From: Isosphaeraceae bacterium
Lineage (GTDB): Bacteria; Planctomycetota; Planctomycetia; Isosphaerales; Isosphaeraceae
Assembly: GCA_031291845.1 (NCBI GenBank)
Contig: JARLIH010000025.1
Coordinates: forward strand, 1-64,000
Direction of reading: 5' to 3'
Length of the DNA stretch: 64,000 bases
Positions 9,016 through 18,689 of the stretch are shown here, in pieces. The notes below the pieces were generated by a model that worked only from the letters and a program-made list of their open reading frames with translations, made no database searches and was not told the origin of the DNA. How positions within the stretch are numbered: position 1 is the stretch's first letter; each line of letters starts with the position of its first letter. The position numbers and the translations under genes were made by a program.

Positions 9016-10476
9016 ATGAATGACCGCGAGCGGCTGCCGACTTCCTCCGTACCGCACCACGAGCGGCTCACGACCCGGCGCGACTTTCTGCTCCGCGGCG
9101 GCGCGGGCTTTGGCGCCTTGCCGCTCGTCGACCTCCTGCGCAGGGAGTCGTGCTCCGCCACGAACGCGCGCGTGCGGTCGCCGCTCGAACCGAAGCCGCC
9201 CCATTTCTCCCCGAAGGCAAAGTCCGTGATCTTCCTGTTCATGGAAGGGGGACCGAGCCACCTCGACCTGTTCGACCCGAAGCCGCTGCTCAACACGCTG
9301 GCCGGCAAGCCGATCCCGGACAGCTTCGGCAAGGTCGTCACGGCGATGGGCGAGTTCGGCTCCCCCCTGCTCGCCTCCAGGCGGCGCTGGCAACGGCATG
9401 GCGAAAGCGGGCTGTGGGTCTCCGACTGGCTGCCCCAGATCGCCGGGTGCGCCGACGACCTGGCCGTGATCCGGTCGTGCTGGGCCGACGGCATCAACCA
9501 TTCGTCGGGCGTCTGCCAGATGAACACCGGCTCGATCCTGGGCGGCCGGCCTTCGCTCGGGAGCTGGGTCACTTACGGCCTCGGGACCGAGAATCAAAAC
9601 CTGCCCGCGTTCGTCGTCATGCAGGACAACCCCGCGCAGGTCGTCAACGGCCCCCGCAACTGGGGCGCGGGGTTCATGCCGGCCGTGTTCCAAGGCGTGC
9701 GCATCCAAGGGGGGGCCGAGCCCATCCCGAACCTCAACACGCCCGAGGGCGTGACCGAGGACGAGCAGCACGGCAAACTCGAGTTCCTGAAACAGCTCGA
9801 CCGGCGGTACGCCGACCTGCACCCGGAGCAGACGGAGCTGGAGGCCCGCATCGCCAGCTATGAGCTGGCGTTCCGCATGCAGGCCGCATCGCCCGAGGCC
9901 GTGGACCTCGGGCGCGAGAGCGCGGCGACCCAGTCGCTCTACGGCATCGACCAGAAGGAGTCCGCGCCCTTCGGCCGGCTCTGCCTCCTGGCGCGCCGGC
10001 TGGTGGAGCGCGGCGTGCGCTTCATCCAGCTCTACCACGGCGCGGGGAGTAAGTGGGACTCGCACTCGGCCATCGAGAAGAACCACACCGCGCTCTGTCT
10101 CGCGATGGACAAGCCCGTTGCCGGCCTCCTCCGGGACCTGAAAGCGCGCGGCCTGCTCGACGAGACTCTCGTCGTCTGGGGAGGCGAGTTCGGCCGGACA
10201 CCGATGTCGGAGAAGGGAGACGGCCGCGACCACAACCCGACCGGCTTCACGATGTGGATGGCCGGCGGCGGGGTCAAGGGAGGCCAGGTCATCGGCGAGA
10301 CGGACGAGCTCGGCCTGCACGCGGTGCGCGACCGGCTGCACGTCCATGACCTGCACGCGACGATCCTATCGCTGATGGGCATCGACCACATGGGCCTTGT
10401 CTACCGCTACAAGGGGCGGCCGGAGCGGCCCACCCTGAATGAGGGCGAGGCGTACAAGAAGATCACGACCGGCTAG
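9016..10476 (+). CDS. DUF1501 (sulfatase-like) secreted protein
   Basis: A 486-residue protein of the DUF1501 family, which has an alkaline-phosphatase/sulfatase-like fold and is nearly always encoded next to PSD1 proteins in planctomycetes, as here. Seen: a twin-arginine signal near the N-terminus (TTRRDFLLRGGAGFGALPL), then VIFLFMEGGPSHLDLFDPKP, the start of the core and a likely metal-binding segment. Later come LVVWGGEFGRTPMSEKGDGRDHN and GFTMWMAGGGVKGGQVIGETDELG, typical of the family C-terminal half. A GTG at 9007 is an in-frame alternative start adding three residues. The Tat signal suggests export of a folded, cofactor-bearing protein. The catalytic activity is not established for the family. 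Confidence 0.93.
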   Translation: MNDRERLPTSSVPHHERLTTRRDFLLRGGAGFGALPLVDLLRRESCSATNARVRSPLEPKPPHFSPKAKSVIFLFMEGGPSHLDLFDPKPLLNTLAGKPIPDSFGKVVTAMGEFGSPLLASRRRWQRHGESGLWVSDWLPQIAGCADDLAVIRSCWADGINHSSGVCQMNTGSILGGRPSLGSWVTYGLGTENQNLPAFVVMQDNPAQVVNGPRNWGAGFMPAVFQGVRIQGGAEPIPNLNTPEGVTEDEQHGKLEFLKQLDRRYADLHPEQTELEARIASYELAFRMQAASPEAVDLGRESAATQSLYGIDQKESAPFGRLCLLARRLVERGVRFIQLYHGAGSKWDSHSAIEKNHTALCLAMDKPVAGLLRDLKARGLLDETLVVWGGEFGRTPMSEKGDGRDHNPTGFTMWMAGGGVKGGQVIGETDELGLHAVRDRLHVHDLHATILSLMGIDHMGLVYRYKGRPERPTLNEGEAYKKITTG

Positions 10477-10642
10477 CGCCGTTTACACTCGGGTTGCACA
10501 CACCGTGCGCACAAGACCCCCGAGCGACCGACCACGTCCGCCTGAACGCGACCCGAGTGAAAACCGCTGTAGGCCCCAGCGGGGACGGACCTCGACCGAG
10601 CGACCCACCGGAGGATTGGGCAGCCCCTGGCGAACTCGGCGT

Positions 10643-11524
10643 CTACAAATCATCGAGGTGCCGCGGCCAATCGTCTTTGAGCAAGCGAGAGAGCGAGCGG
10701 TCCGCGAGGATTCGCCCGCCGGTCTGACAACCCGGGCAATAGTTGGTCTCGTTGTCCGCGTAGCGAATACGCTGGACCGGCGCCCCGCAGACCGGGCACG
10801 GCTCGCCGAAACGGCCGTGCACGGCCATGCCGGGCCGAAACGCGGTGACCTTTTCCGGAAAGGCGTCTCCCGCCTCGGCCCGCAGGCGGTCGACCCATTC
10901 GAGGAGGACCGTACGCGTCGCAGTATAGAGTCGATCCACCTCGGAATCCGTCAACTTCTGCGACAGCGCCAGGGGCGAGAGGCCGGCGCGGTGGAGGATC
11001 TCATCGGAATAGGCGTTGCCGATGCCGCTGAACAGCCGAGGGTCGGTCAGGGCCCGCTTGAGCGTGTGGTTTGCCTGGCGCAGGGTCGCTTGAAACGCGT
11101 CGAGCGTCGCCGTGATCGGCTCGAGGCCCCCCGGGTCTTGTGCGCGCAAGGCCTCTTCGCCCTGAACCACGTGGAGCGCCGCGCGGCGTTTCGTGCCCGC
11201 CTCGGTCAGCAGCAGGGTCCCGTTCGCGAAGTCGAAGGCGGCCAGTGCCGCCTTGCTCGACAGCTTGGCGCCGAGGGTCTTCCAGTGCAGTCGCCCCGCG
11301 ATCATCAGATGCAGAACGAGCCACAGCTCGTCGTCGAACCCCAGGGCGATCCGCTTCCCCAGCCGTCGAAGCGCGCGAACCGTCTTCCCCTTCAGAGAAT
11401 CCAGGGGAGGGTCGAACGTCCGGACGAGGAACGGACTCTGGACTCTGACCGCATCCAGCCTCCGGCCAACGACGCGCTGATCCAGCGCCTCGAGGTAGAT
11501 CGTGATGTCGGGCAGCTCCGGCAT
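10643..11524 (-). CDS. Formamidopyrimidine-DNA glycosylase / Nei-type base-excision enzyme
   Basis: A 293-residue Fpg/Nei family DNA glycosylase/AP lyase that removes oxidised bases. Seen: MPELPD at the N-terminus, with catalytic Pro2 and Glu3, K57 in LRRLGKR, the H2TH region ([23 protein letters not shown]) and a C-terminal zinc finger C243-x2-C246 ... C263-x2-C266. The sixth residue is Asp, where classical MutM has Glu (MPELPEV), and about 27 residues follow the zinc finger. Both mark a side branch of the family rather than MutM itself, so no symbol is given. It is transcribed divergently from the ketoacyl synthase gene. Confidence 0.93.
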   Translation of the reverse strand: MPELPDITIYLEALDQRVVGRRLDAVRVQSPFLVRTFDPPLDSLKGKTVRALRRLGKRIALGFDDELWLVLHLMIAGRLHWKTLGAKLSSKAALAAFDFANGTLLLTEAGTKRRAALHVVQGEEALRAQDPGGLEPITATLDAFQATLRQANHTLKRALTDPRLFSGIGNAYSDEILHRAGLSPLALSQKLTDSEVDRLYTATRTVLLEWVDRLRAEAGDAFPEKVTAFRPGMAVHGRFGEPCPVCGAPVQRIRYADNETNYCPGCQTGGRILADRSLSRLLKDDWPRHLDDL

Positions 11525-11632
11525 GAGGTTGAATGCACCCGTTACTTGATGACGCCGAATTACGATTCCGCGATTCTACGCCAAGCGGCCGGGCCGTTCT
11601 CGAACTTTCCGGCGACCACCAAGCACCGACCC

Positions 11633-11660
11633 TTGATTTGAATGACGATCGTAATATGAT
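11633..11660 (+). promoter_or_regulatory. Sigma-70-like promoter of the FabF-type gene
   Basis: TTGATT at 11633-11638 and TATGAT at 11655-11660 are separated by 16 bases, close to the sigma-70 consensus and in a locally AT-rich stretch of an otherwise GC-rich window. Transcription would start near 11667, giving a leader of about 45 bases before the GTG at 11711, which has a strong AGGAGG-type site just upstream. Confidence 0.6.
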
Positions 11661-11710
11661 ACACACGATAACCAACCGGAAGGCGGCCGGCTTGCGGAAG
11701 GAGGGGAGCC

Positions 11711-13009
11711 GTGACTCGAGATCGTGAGCGGGTGGTTGTGACGGGCATGGGGATGGTAACGCCCGTCGGGCTCGACGTGGACTCGACCTGGGAGGCGATG
11801 CGCGAGGGGCGGGGCGGAGTCGGTCCGATCACGCTGTTCAACGCCGGCAGTTTCCCCACGCGGATCGCCGCGGAGCTGAAGGGCTTCGACCTCGCCGCTT
11901 ACCTTGGCCCTGAGGCGAGCCGCTGGTCGGCCCACAGCCGGAACACCCAGATCGCCCTGGCGGCGACGGCGCAGGCGGTCGAAAGCGCGGGGCTGAGTGC
12001 GTCGAGGAGCCTGGATCCGGCCCGCCTTGGTGTCTATCTCGGTTCGGGCGAGGGGCAGCAGGACTTCTCTCGGTTCGTCGACCTCGTCGACCGGAGCAGC
12101 GTCGAAGAGAAGGTCGAGACCCGGCAATTCACGCGCAAGGGAGTGGGGACGCTGGACCCCCTCCAGGAGGCCGAGCAGGAGGCGGGGACGCCGGCCGGGC
12201 ACGTGGCCGCGGTCTTCGGCGCGAAGGGCCCGAACCTGACCTGCCTGACGGCCTGTGCGGCGAGCGCCCAGGCGATCGGCGAAGCCGCCGAGCTGATCCG
12301 CGACGGCGTCGCTGACGTCATGCTCGCCGGCGGCGTGCACAGCATGATCCACCCGCTCGGTGTCACCGGGTTCGTGCTGCTGACCGCCATGTCGACGCGC
12401 AACGACGAACCCGCCCGCGCCAGCCGGCCGTTCGACCGCGACCGCGACGGCTTCGTCATCGGCGAGGGGGGGGGCATGGTCGTCCTGGAGTCGCTGGAGC
12501 ACGCCCGCGCACGGGGCGCGACGATCTTCGGCGAGCTCGCCGGCTACGCCTCGACGGCCGACGCCTTCCGCCTGACCGACTGCCACGACGAAGGCCGGGG
12601 TGCCATCGCCGCGCTCCGGCAATCGCTCGCGCAGGCCCGCATCAACCCGACGGACGTCGATTACGTCAACGCCCACGGCACGAGCACCCAGGTCAACGAC
12701 TCTATCGAGACCCTCGCGCTGAAGCGAGTCCTGGGCGACGCCGCATACCGGATCCCGGTCTCGAGCACCAAGAGCATGACCGGACACCTGATCGCCGCGG
12801 GGGGCGCGGTGGAGGCGATCGCCTGCCTGCTCGCGATCCGGGACGGCGTCGTTCCCCCGACGGTCAACCTCGACCACCCCGGCGAGGACTGCGACCTCGA
12901 CTACGTTCCCCACGCCGCGCGCGACCGCGCTGTCGACGTGGCGCTGTCGAACAGCTTCGGCTTCGGCGGACAGAACACGACGCTCGTTCTCCGCCGTTTC
13001 GCCGACTGA
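11711..13009 (+). CDS. fabF: Beta-ketoacyl-ACP synthase II (FabF family)
   Basis: A 432-residue condensing enzyme that extends acyl-ACP with malonyl-ACP. Seen: the N-terminal VVVTGMGMVTPVG, the active-site Cys182 in LTACAASAQA, and the two histidines, H322 in NAHGTSTQVND and H359 in KSMTGHLIAAGG. The chain ends with the usual NSFGFGGQN segment. The GTG start is supported by GGAAGGAGGGG directly upstream (11695-11705). No other fab genes or an acp gene lie nearby, so this may be an additional copy serving a special lipid rather than the housekeeping enzyme. All catalytic residues are present. Confidence 0.93.
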   Translation: MTRDRERVVVTGMGMVTPVGLDVDSTWEAMREGRGGVGPITLFNAGSFPTRIAAELKGFDLAAYLGPEASRWSAHSRNTQIALAATAQAVESAGLSASRSLDPARLGVYLGSGEGQQDFSRFVDLVDRSSVEEKVETRQFTRKGVGTLDPLQEAEQEAGTPAGHVAAVFGAKGPNLTCLTACAASAQAIGEAAELIRDGVADVMLAGGVHSMIHPLGVTGFVLLTAMSTRNDEPARASRPFDRDRDGFVIGEGGGMVVLESLEHARARGATIFGELAGYASTADAFRLTDCHDEGRGAIAALRQSLAQARINPTDVDYVNAHGTSTQVNDSIETLALKRVLGDAAYRIPVSSTKSMTGHLIAAGGAVEAIACLLAIRDGVVPPTVNLDHPGEDCDLDYVPHAARDRAVDVALSNSFGFGGQNTTLVLRRFAD

Positions 13010-13026
13010 AGGCGGTCGCGCTCCCC

Positions 13027-13857
13027 TCACCGCGTCCGGCGCAGCCCCCGGCGCGGTTCCTCGCGGACGATCGCGTACGGCTCCTGCTTGTCGAACACCG
13101 CGTCCCAGGTCGCCGGCTCGGCACGCCAGACGGTCGCACCCTTGTACGCTCCTTGAAATGTGACGATGTTCATGCGTGCGAAGGCAAACCGCCAGGACGG
13201 AGCGCCCGCGCCGGCGGCCTCGATCAGCAGAAACGCTTCAGGGTCGGTCCCTTCGACAAAAACGAACAGCGCACCGTCCACGACGTCCGCGCCGGGGCTC
13301 GCGTAACGGTAAATCGGTTGTGGCAGCAGTCGCATCGAACCCTTCCCCTGTTCCGGGTGGTCGCGCTCGACCGTGAAGTCGCGCGCCAGGTCGCGCATCT
13401 GCCGCAACCGCCCGGCGGAGGAGGACGCGGGAGCGGACGCCCCGGGGACCGGGCGGAAGTCGATCCCCGGCCGGTCCGGGTTCCAGAACTCGGTACCGTC
13501 ACGCAGGCCGACGACCCCGCCCCGGGCCATCGTGTGGAGCTCGCTGTCGAGCTTGTTCTCGCTCCGGAAGTCAAACACCGCGCCGATCACTTCCGGCCTG
13601 CCCTCCCAGGTCCAGACGAAGACGTTGCCGAAAACCTCGCCTCGGATCGGGTTCGTATACGTGAGAAGCGGCTTTGGCTGAAACTCGAACCGCTTGCGGC
13701 GATCTTCTCCCGCGAAGAACTCGTACCGCGCAGCCAGTTCGAGAACGCGTCGGGCCGATTCCTGCGACTTCGGGGCGCCCGCGTCGCGCGAAGGACCCGC
13801 TGCCCCCGGCTCGGTGCCCGTGATTGCCCACACCAGTACCAAGCAACGGAGCGCCAT
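13027..13857 (-). CDS. Secreted protein of unknown function
   Basis: A 276-residue protein I do not recognise as a named family. The first 20 or so residues form a signal peptide (MALRCLVLVWAITGTEPGAAG). The mature part is globular with no membrane segment and is rich in aromatic residues (FGNVFVWTWEGRPEVIGAVFDF, IYRYASPGADVVDGALFVFVEGTDPE). The second stretch reads like an enzyme-inhibitor or carbohydrate-binding beta fold, but this is only an impression. The C-terminus is basic (REEPRRGLRRTR). GGAGA lies a few bases before the ATG. It converges on fabF with a 17-base gap. Confidence 0.75.
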   Translation of the reverse strand: MALRCLVLVWAITGTEPGAAGPSRDAGAPKSQESARRVLELAARYEFFAGEDRRKRFEFQPKPLLTYTNPIRGEVFGNVFVWTWEGRPEVIGAVFDFRSENKLDSELHTMARGGVVGLRDGTEFWNPDRPGIDFRPVPGASAPASSSAGRLRQMRDLARDFTVERDHPEQGKGSMRLLPQPIYRYASPGADVVDGALFVFVEGTDPEAFLLIEAAGAGAPSWRFAFARMNIVTFQGAYKGATVWRAEPATWDAVFDKQEPYAIVREEPRRGLRRTR

Positions 13858-14059
13858 CGGTTAGTCTCCGGGAAAGCGACCATATCCGCACGGGGTCCGG
13901 CGGCCCTTCCGCCACAGGCTCGCCGCGGTCGGGCCGCGAGAGTCCCCCAAGGTACACATGGCCCCGTGTCATTTCCTTTCGTGGACCGCCTGGCAACGTC
14001 CAAGCCGCAGCGAGGTCACTGACCGCCACGGGCCTTGGGGGAGTGGCCACCTACTGGTT

Positions 14060-14250
14060 CTGAGCCCCGAATGGGGCGGTCAGTCATTAAAGCGGCCCTT
14101 GGCATGAGTCCCGCCGACCGGGGGCGTCGCCCTGTGACGGACTCGACCCCAGCCAACCATGCCGGACTATTCCAAAGTCTCAGAGCGAGAGGACCACCAA
14201 GCGCTCGCGCCCCTGGCTAACAACTCGACGCCCCATCCGGGGCTTGTAAC
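14060..14250. repeat. Palindromic intergenic element, copy 1 (GGGGC-type)
   Basis: In the 710-base gap 13858-14567, no gene is supported. The gap holds a structured element. The left part has GAGCCCCGAATGGGGC (from 14062) and later GGGGGCGTCGCCC (about 14122). The right part reads GCGCCCCTGGCTAACAACTC followed by GACGCCCCATCCGGGGCTTG (14208-14247). The same order of motifs (GGGGCG-loop-GCCCC, AGGC-TTA, GCCCC-TTC-GGGGC) recurs at 49970-50096 and 56495-56562. It looks like a dispersed repeat of the REP/MITE kind, without a coding part. Confidence 0.6.
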
Positions 14251-14567
14251 GATGCCTCCCAAAAGCCGTGACGGGCGGCAAGTTCCTAGCCATCAATTAA
14301 CTTTCTTCATACGATCACTCATCGCGATCCGTCTTCCCGGCAACGGCCGCGTGGCCGAGGCCCGCGACGATTGCGAACGTTACCTCCCTTTTCGGCCGAC
14401 GGGGCGGCGAAACCTCGAGAACATGATTCGCGAGGCGAGGCAGAACGGCGGCTGCGGCAAAACATCGTCGTTTCCCCGGCACGATTATCGTGACGAGTCG
14501 GCGATTGCCACCGCAGCCGCGCGTGAGGTTCGGGATCCCGCTCCCAGCCGGGACCACTTTCCGCGTG

Positions 14568-17111
14568 TCAGCGACCCGCTTTCACGGGGAGCTTGTCGAG
14601 CGTGTCCCCGTTCGCCTTGAAGCCGCCGCCGTCCACATCGACGAAGATCGGGTTCGAGACGGCCACCGGGAGGTCGGCCGCGTGCTCGGAGCCCATGACC
14701 GGGCCGAGCTTCGACTGCTCGCCGATCGCCACGACGATCACGTGAGTGTCCTTTTCGAGAATGAGCGGAATCTCTTGATCGAACTTGACCGTCCCATCCG
14801 AGAACCGGCTAGAGGCGGACTGGCGCGTGAAGTTGAGGGCCTCGGCCGGGCGGCCGTTCAGGAAGACCTGGACGCGGTCCACGTCGAACCAGTTGGGGCA
14901 CTGGACCCGCACGGCCAGGGTCGCCTTGCCGCCGGGGGCCGCCAGGTCGTCGCCCGGGATCGCCTCGGTCGCCTTGCCTTCGCCGGCGCGCAGCTTGACG
15001 TCGAGGAACGGGCCGGTCGACATCACGAGGTGCCCGCGCTCGGCCGCGTGCACGACGTCGAGCGTCTGAATCGCGGCCGGGTCGTCGGTCGGGCTCTTCA
15101 GGTAGTTCCGCAGCCAGCCCGAGCCGTGGAAGTTGTAGTGCGCGTCCGTGTTCGAGACGCCTGGGATGCGCCGGCCTTGGTTGAGGAGCTGGAGCCAGTT
15201 GTAGATCGTATTGTTCTGCGTCCTGCCGAGGTTCGTAACGGTCGGCTTGCCGAGGATCGTGTGAAGCGGGTGGACCTCGATGACATCCATGTGGCCGAAC
15301 ATCCCGCTGAAGCCCGAGTCCGGCTCGCCATCGCCGTTACGGTCGCGGAACATCCAGCCGAGGTCGGGGTGGTTGACCTGGACGAGCTTGTCGCTGCCAC
15401 CGTCCCAGAGGGCCAGGCGCTCGATCTGGATCTCGGGATCGGCGTCGGACGTCGGCCCGCCGCCGTCCTGGGTGTTGGGTCGCAACACGAGCGGGAAGGC
15501 GTTCTGGTGGTTGAGCGGCAGCGGGCTGCCAGTAAGCTCGATCCCGACGCAAGTGCCCATCCGCCGCTCGGCCCCCAGGCGCTTCAGGTGCGGGTCGTAG
15601 GTCGACAGGCGGTTGTGCTCCGTGCAGGGGGCGAACTCGACCTGCTCGCAGAGGAGGTTCAGCACCCGCCCGAGCTGGCTCGAGGTGTTATCGCCCGACG
15701 GGCTGGAATGACTGTGGAAGTCAGCGCTGATCCAGCCGTCGGTCTTCACGGTGCGGACCAACTTCGCCTCCAACGTCGCATCCTTGCCGCGCTTCACGTC
15801 GAGCTTAGTAAACACCGCATTATATTCCGGCCCGTAACTCACGATGACGTCGTAGGCTCCCGGCGCGAGCACGCGGCGGAAGCAACCATCATGGCTGTAG
15901 TACAGGTTCTTGACGGCGACCTCGCCGCTGTCCGGACCAAAGTCGGGACTCGTGATCCCATCGCGCCCGACGAACTGGACCTTGCAAGGGATCGGCCCCC
16001 CCTGCTCGTCCGTGATCCGGGCCACGACCGCGCCGGCTTCGGGGAGCTCGACCGCCAGCGACTCCGGCGCGTCGGCCGCGAGGGGGATCTCTTTCGAACC
16101 GTGGGCCGGGGCCGAGACCGTCAGCGTGCCGGCTGTCGCGCCCGGGGCAACCCGCAGTTCTCCGTTGTCATCGGTACGGCCCCACGCCGTCCGCTTACCG
16201 TCGAGCGCGAGCACGGCGTCGGCCGCCGCGATCGGGTGACCGGCCGCGTCCTTGACGGTCAAACGGACGGCCCGATCGGGCTTCCCAGCCAGCCGGTCCG
16301 CCACGCGTCGCACGTCGAAGAGGTTCGCCCCCGGGATGATCCGCCGCGCCAGCCGATACGACTCGCCGGGCGCGAGCCGCACGGCCACCTTGCCGTCGCG
16401 CGTGCGGTAGCGGAGCATCAGCCGCCGGGCGTTGGCACCCTGGATCTCGTGTCCCTCGGCGAGCACGCCGTACGCCTGGCCGAAGTGCTGGTCGTAGGCC
16501 CAGAACAGGTCCGATGCGCTCGTCGGACCGTGCTCGAACGATCGGTCCGCACGGATCGCGTCGACCAGGTCGACCTCGACCGGGACTTTACCCCGGTTCG
16601 TAAACGTCGTGGTCAGCTCCACGAAGGGCTGGCCGTCCTCGAGCATGTACGTGAGCTCGGCGTCCGGCTCCTTTTCCCGTGGCGCGGCGACCAGCCGCAA
16701 CGTAACGCGGCGGCCCCTGACGAACACCCGTTCCAGCTCGCCCGTCTCGTAGACCTCCGGCGCCTCCACGCTGATCCCGCCGAACCTCAGGTCGCGAGCC
16801 TGCGCACCAGGATAGTAGGCCGAGAGCTGGTCGCTCTGGCGGTCCCTGCGCGTCAGGTCGATCAGGCAGCCGCCGACGTCACGGACCGTCATGTTCGCGT
16901 TCCGCCCGCGCTTCGGGTGCGCGACGACCGCGACGAGCTGGTCGTTCGTGAGCGCGAAGTCGCCGTAAATGCCGTCGACCTCCTTGCCCTGCGGGATGTA
17001 CCGGTCCCAGGTCTGCGGCGAGAGCGCCACCAGGTCGGCAGCCCTGGTCGTCGCGGCGCAGGCGGCGAGCAGTCCCAGTGCGAGGAGTGTCCGAGAGATC
17101 TTCGTGCGCAT
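14568..17111 (-). CDS. CehA/McbA-type PHP metallohydrolase, secreted
   Basis: An 847-residue secreted protein with a C-terminal PHP-superfamily metallohydrolase domain of the CehA/McbA type. Seen: a signal peptide right after the chosen ATG at 17111 (MRTKISRTLLALGLLAACAA); a beta-rich N-terminal half with carboxypeptidase-regulatory/Ig-like units (DAAGHPIAAADAVLALDGKR, DEQGGPIPCKVQFVGRDG); then W460-ISADFHSHSSPSGDN with metal-binding H466 and H468, CTEHNRLSTYDPHL, and NTDAHYNFHGSGW as later metal motifs. The frame is open for 51 further codons upstream, but these lack signal-peptide character. The substrate cannot be told. The gene stands alone and is divergent from the DUF3472 gene, with a 298-base region between them that holds no gene. 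Confidence 0.88.
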   Translation of the reverse strand: MRTKISRTLLALGLLAACAATTRAADLVALSPQTWDRYIPQGKEVDGIYGDFALTNDQLVAVVAHPKRGRNANMTVRDVGGCLIDLTRRDRQSDQLSAYYPGAQARDLRFGGISVEAPEVYETGELERVFVRGRRVTLRLVAAPREKEPDAELTYMLEDGQPFVELTTTFTNRGKVPVEVDLVDAIRADRSFEHGPTSASDLFWAYDQHFGQAYGVLAEGHEIQGANARRLMLRYRTRDGKVAVRLAPGESYRLARRIIPGANLFDVRRVADRLAGKPDRAVRLTVKDAAGHPIAAADAVLALDGKRTAWGRTDDNGELRVAPGATAGTLTVSAPAHGSKEIPLAADAPESLAVELPEAGAVVARITDEQGGPIPCKVQFVGRDGITSPDFGPDSGEVAVKNLYYSHDGCFRRVLAPGAYDVIVSYGPEYNAVFTKLDVKRGKDATLEAKLVRTVKTDGWISADFHSHSSPSGDNTSSQLGRVLNLLCEQVEFAPCTEHNRLSTYDPHLKRLGAERRMGTCVGIELTGSPLPLNHQNAFPLVLRPNTQDGGGPTSDADPEIQIERLALWDGGSDKLVQVNHPDLGWMFRDRNGDGEPDSGFSGMFGHMDVIEVHPLHTILGKPTVTNLGRTQNNTIYNWLQLLNQGRRIPGVSNTDAHYNFHGSGWLRNYLKSPTDDPAAIQTLDVVHAAERGHLVMSTGPFLDVKLRAGEGKATEAIPGDDLAAPGGKATLAVRVQCPNWFDVDRVQVFLNGRPAEALNFTRQSASSRFSDGTVKFDQEIPLILEKDTHVIVVAIGEQSKLGPVMGSEHAADLPVAVSNPIFVDVDGGGFKANGDTLDKLPVKAGR

Positions 17112-17409
17112 TGGTTTTGGTTCTTTCGGATTCGTGCGGCATAGCTGCCGGCCGGCTGGAAAATTGCGGTGAACGATTCTCTTCGCCAGCCCTTCGAGTA
17201 AAAAGGCCAGGTAACGTCGGCTGTCGCTGATCGAGTCCAGGCGTGGTTGGGGGCAGTAGCTCACAAATAGCGGTTGTCCTTCCCCAACCTCAAGTGAATT
17301 CTCTGTGAGGATTCGCGAATCAGCCCGCGGGCCGTTGCGCGATTGCGATCCGGCCCGCGCGAGCCTATCATCCGGAAATTCCGACGCTCACCCGTTCCGC
17401 GAGGCCCCC

Positions 17410-18243
17410 GTGACCCTCACTCCTCGGGCGTACATCACGTGTCTCGTCCTCATGGCCCCCGGAATCTCCGCGTGGGCCGACGAGCGCCTGGCGGGGATCG
17501 CCTGCCGCTCGGTTCATCTTCAGTACCCCGCGCCGGCGGGAGACGCGTTCGCGAACGAGGTCGTCGTCGACCAGTCGTCGGAGGGCACCTATTTTTGTGT
17601 CTGCGGCTTCAACCAGGGCTACTTTGGCCTCCAGGAGCTGACGGGCGGAAAGAAGGTGCTGATCTTCTCGGTGTGGGACCCGGGGAAGCAGGACGACCCG
17701 AACGCGGTCGCCGAAAACCAGCGCGTGAAGCTGGTCGCGAAGGACGAGCACGTCCGCATCGGCCGGTTCGGCAATGAGGGGACCGGCGGGCAGTCGTTCC
17801 TCGACTTCGACTGGAAGCCCGGTGAAACCTACCGGTTCCTGGTCACTTCGCGCGTCGAGGGCGAGCGCACGGCGTTCGCCGCCTACTTCGGGCCGCCCGG
17901 GGCCAAGACTTGGCGGCATCTTGCCACGTTCTCGACGCTGACGGGGGGCAAGCCGCTGGGGGGCTATTACTCGTTCATCGAGGACTTCCGCCGCAACCGC
18001 GCGTCGGCCACGCGGGAGCGCAGGGCGCGCTTCGGCAACGGCTGGGTGCGGGGAACGGACGGCCACTGGGCCGCCCTCACCCGCGCACGGTTCACGGCCG
18101 ACGGCAACCCCGCGCTTAATATCGACGCGGGCGCCCGCGACGATCGCTTCTTCCTCGCGACGGGGGGCGAAGTGACGAACGTGGGGACTCGCCTCGGGCA
18201 AGAGATCGACCACCTGCCGCGCGGCGTGCTCGCGCCCCCTTGA
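17410..18243 (+). CDS. DUF3472 domain secreted protein
   Basis: A 277-residue protein beginning with a GTG at 17410 that opens directly into a signal peptide (TLTPRAYITCLVLMAPGISA). The mature part matches the DUF3472 pattern: SVHLQYPAPAGDAFANEVVV, GTYFCVCGFNQGYFGLQELT, KKVLIFSVWDPGKQDDPN and LGGYYSFIEDFRRN. DUF3472 proteins look like carbohydrate-binding or glycan-active extracellular proteins and are frequent in planctomycetes and Bacteroidota. No activity is established. The frame is open back to 17305, but that extension lacks a signal sequence. Confidence 0.88.
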   Translation: MTLTPRAYITCLVLMAPGISAWADERLAGIACRSVHLQYPAPAGDAFANEVVVDQSSEGTYFCVCGFNQGYFGLQELTGGKKVLIFSVWDPGKQDDPNAVAENQRVKLVAKDEHVRIGRFGNEGTGGQSFLDFDWKPGETYRFLVTSRVEGERTAFAAYFGPPGAKTWRHLATFSTLTGGKPLGGYYSFIEDFRRNRASATRERRARFGNGWVRGTDGHWAALTRARFTADGNPALNIDAGARDDRFFLATGGEVTNVGTRLGQEIDHLPRGVLAPP

Positions 18244-18249
18244 GCCGCC

Positions 18250-18531
18250 TCATCCCGATGAACGGCGGAGCATGTCGAGGAATGCCCCGATGTCGTCGTG
18301 GACCTCGGGCCGGTGTCGAATGATCAAGGCGGGCGGGAACGGATACGGCACGATGGCGCCGACGGGCGGAACCTCGGCGGCCGCCGCTCTCCGCCGCTGC
18401 CGGCGCAGCTCGAGGGTGCGCTTGAGGCCGGCCTGGAACTCGGGCGTCGGCTCGGCGGCGCATGTGACCACGGGGACGACTGCGCACGCGACAGCAAGCG
18501 CCAGAACAGGGTGGTAGCGGAAACGGCACAT
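18250..18531 (-). CDS. Small secreted protein of unknown function
   Basis: A 93-residue product with a clear signal peptide (YHPVLALAVACAVVPVVTCA, cleavage near AAEPTPEF). A Lys/Arg helix (AGLKRTLELRRQRRRAAAAE) and a compact tail follow (PPVGAIVPYPFPPALIIRHR, then DDIGAFLDMLRR). The signal peptide and coherent composition argue for a real gene. It lies 6 bases from the stop of the DUF3472 gene, convergent with it. I know no family for it. Confidence 0.65.
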   Translation of the reverse strand: MCRFRYHPVLALAVACAVVPVVTCAAEPTPEFQAGLKRTLELRRQRRRAAAAEVPPVGAIVPYPFPPALIIRHRPEVHDDIGAFLDMLRRSSG

Positions 18532-18689
18532 CGTACGCCTCGACAGGCCTACGGAATCGGCGGCCAGGTCCGCATCATAACCCGCGACTTCGCCAAGCGC
18601 CGAGCGGCCTGTTGTGATTCATCAACACGGGGCTATTGATCCCCTTCTACGACGTCGGCGAGGCGCCCCCGCCTCCCTCTTTGGGGCTT

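Noticed and set aside
5329-10356. Two long minus-strand open frames (786 and 796 codons)
   Set aside because: Antisense to the PSD1 and DUF1501 genes, Arg/Val/Gly-rich with no family pattern and no signal or motif.
10439-11641. 400-codon plus-strand open frame
   Set aside because: Antisense to the Fpg/Nei glycosylase; has no recognisable domain.
13858-14567. CRISPR-like array suspected from repeated GGGGC motifs
   Set aside because: The motifs are palindromic and irregularly spaced with no constant repeat-spacer pattern; they fit the intergenic element better.
14490-17144. 884-codon plus-strand open frame
   Set aside because: Antisense to the PHP metallohydrolase, whose signal peptide and His motifs are clear on the minus strand.
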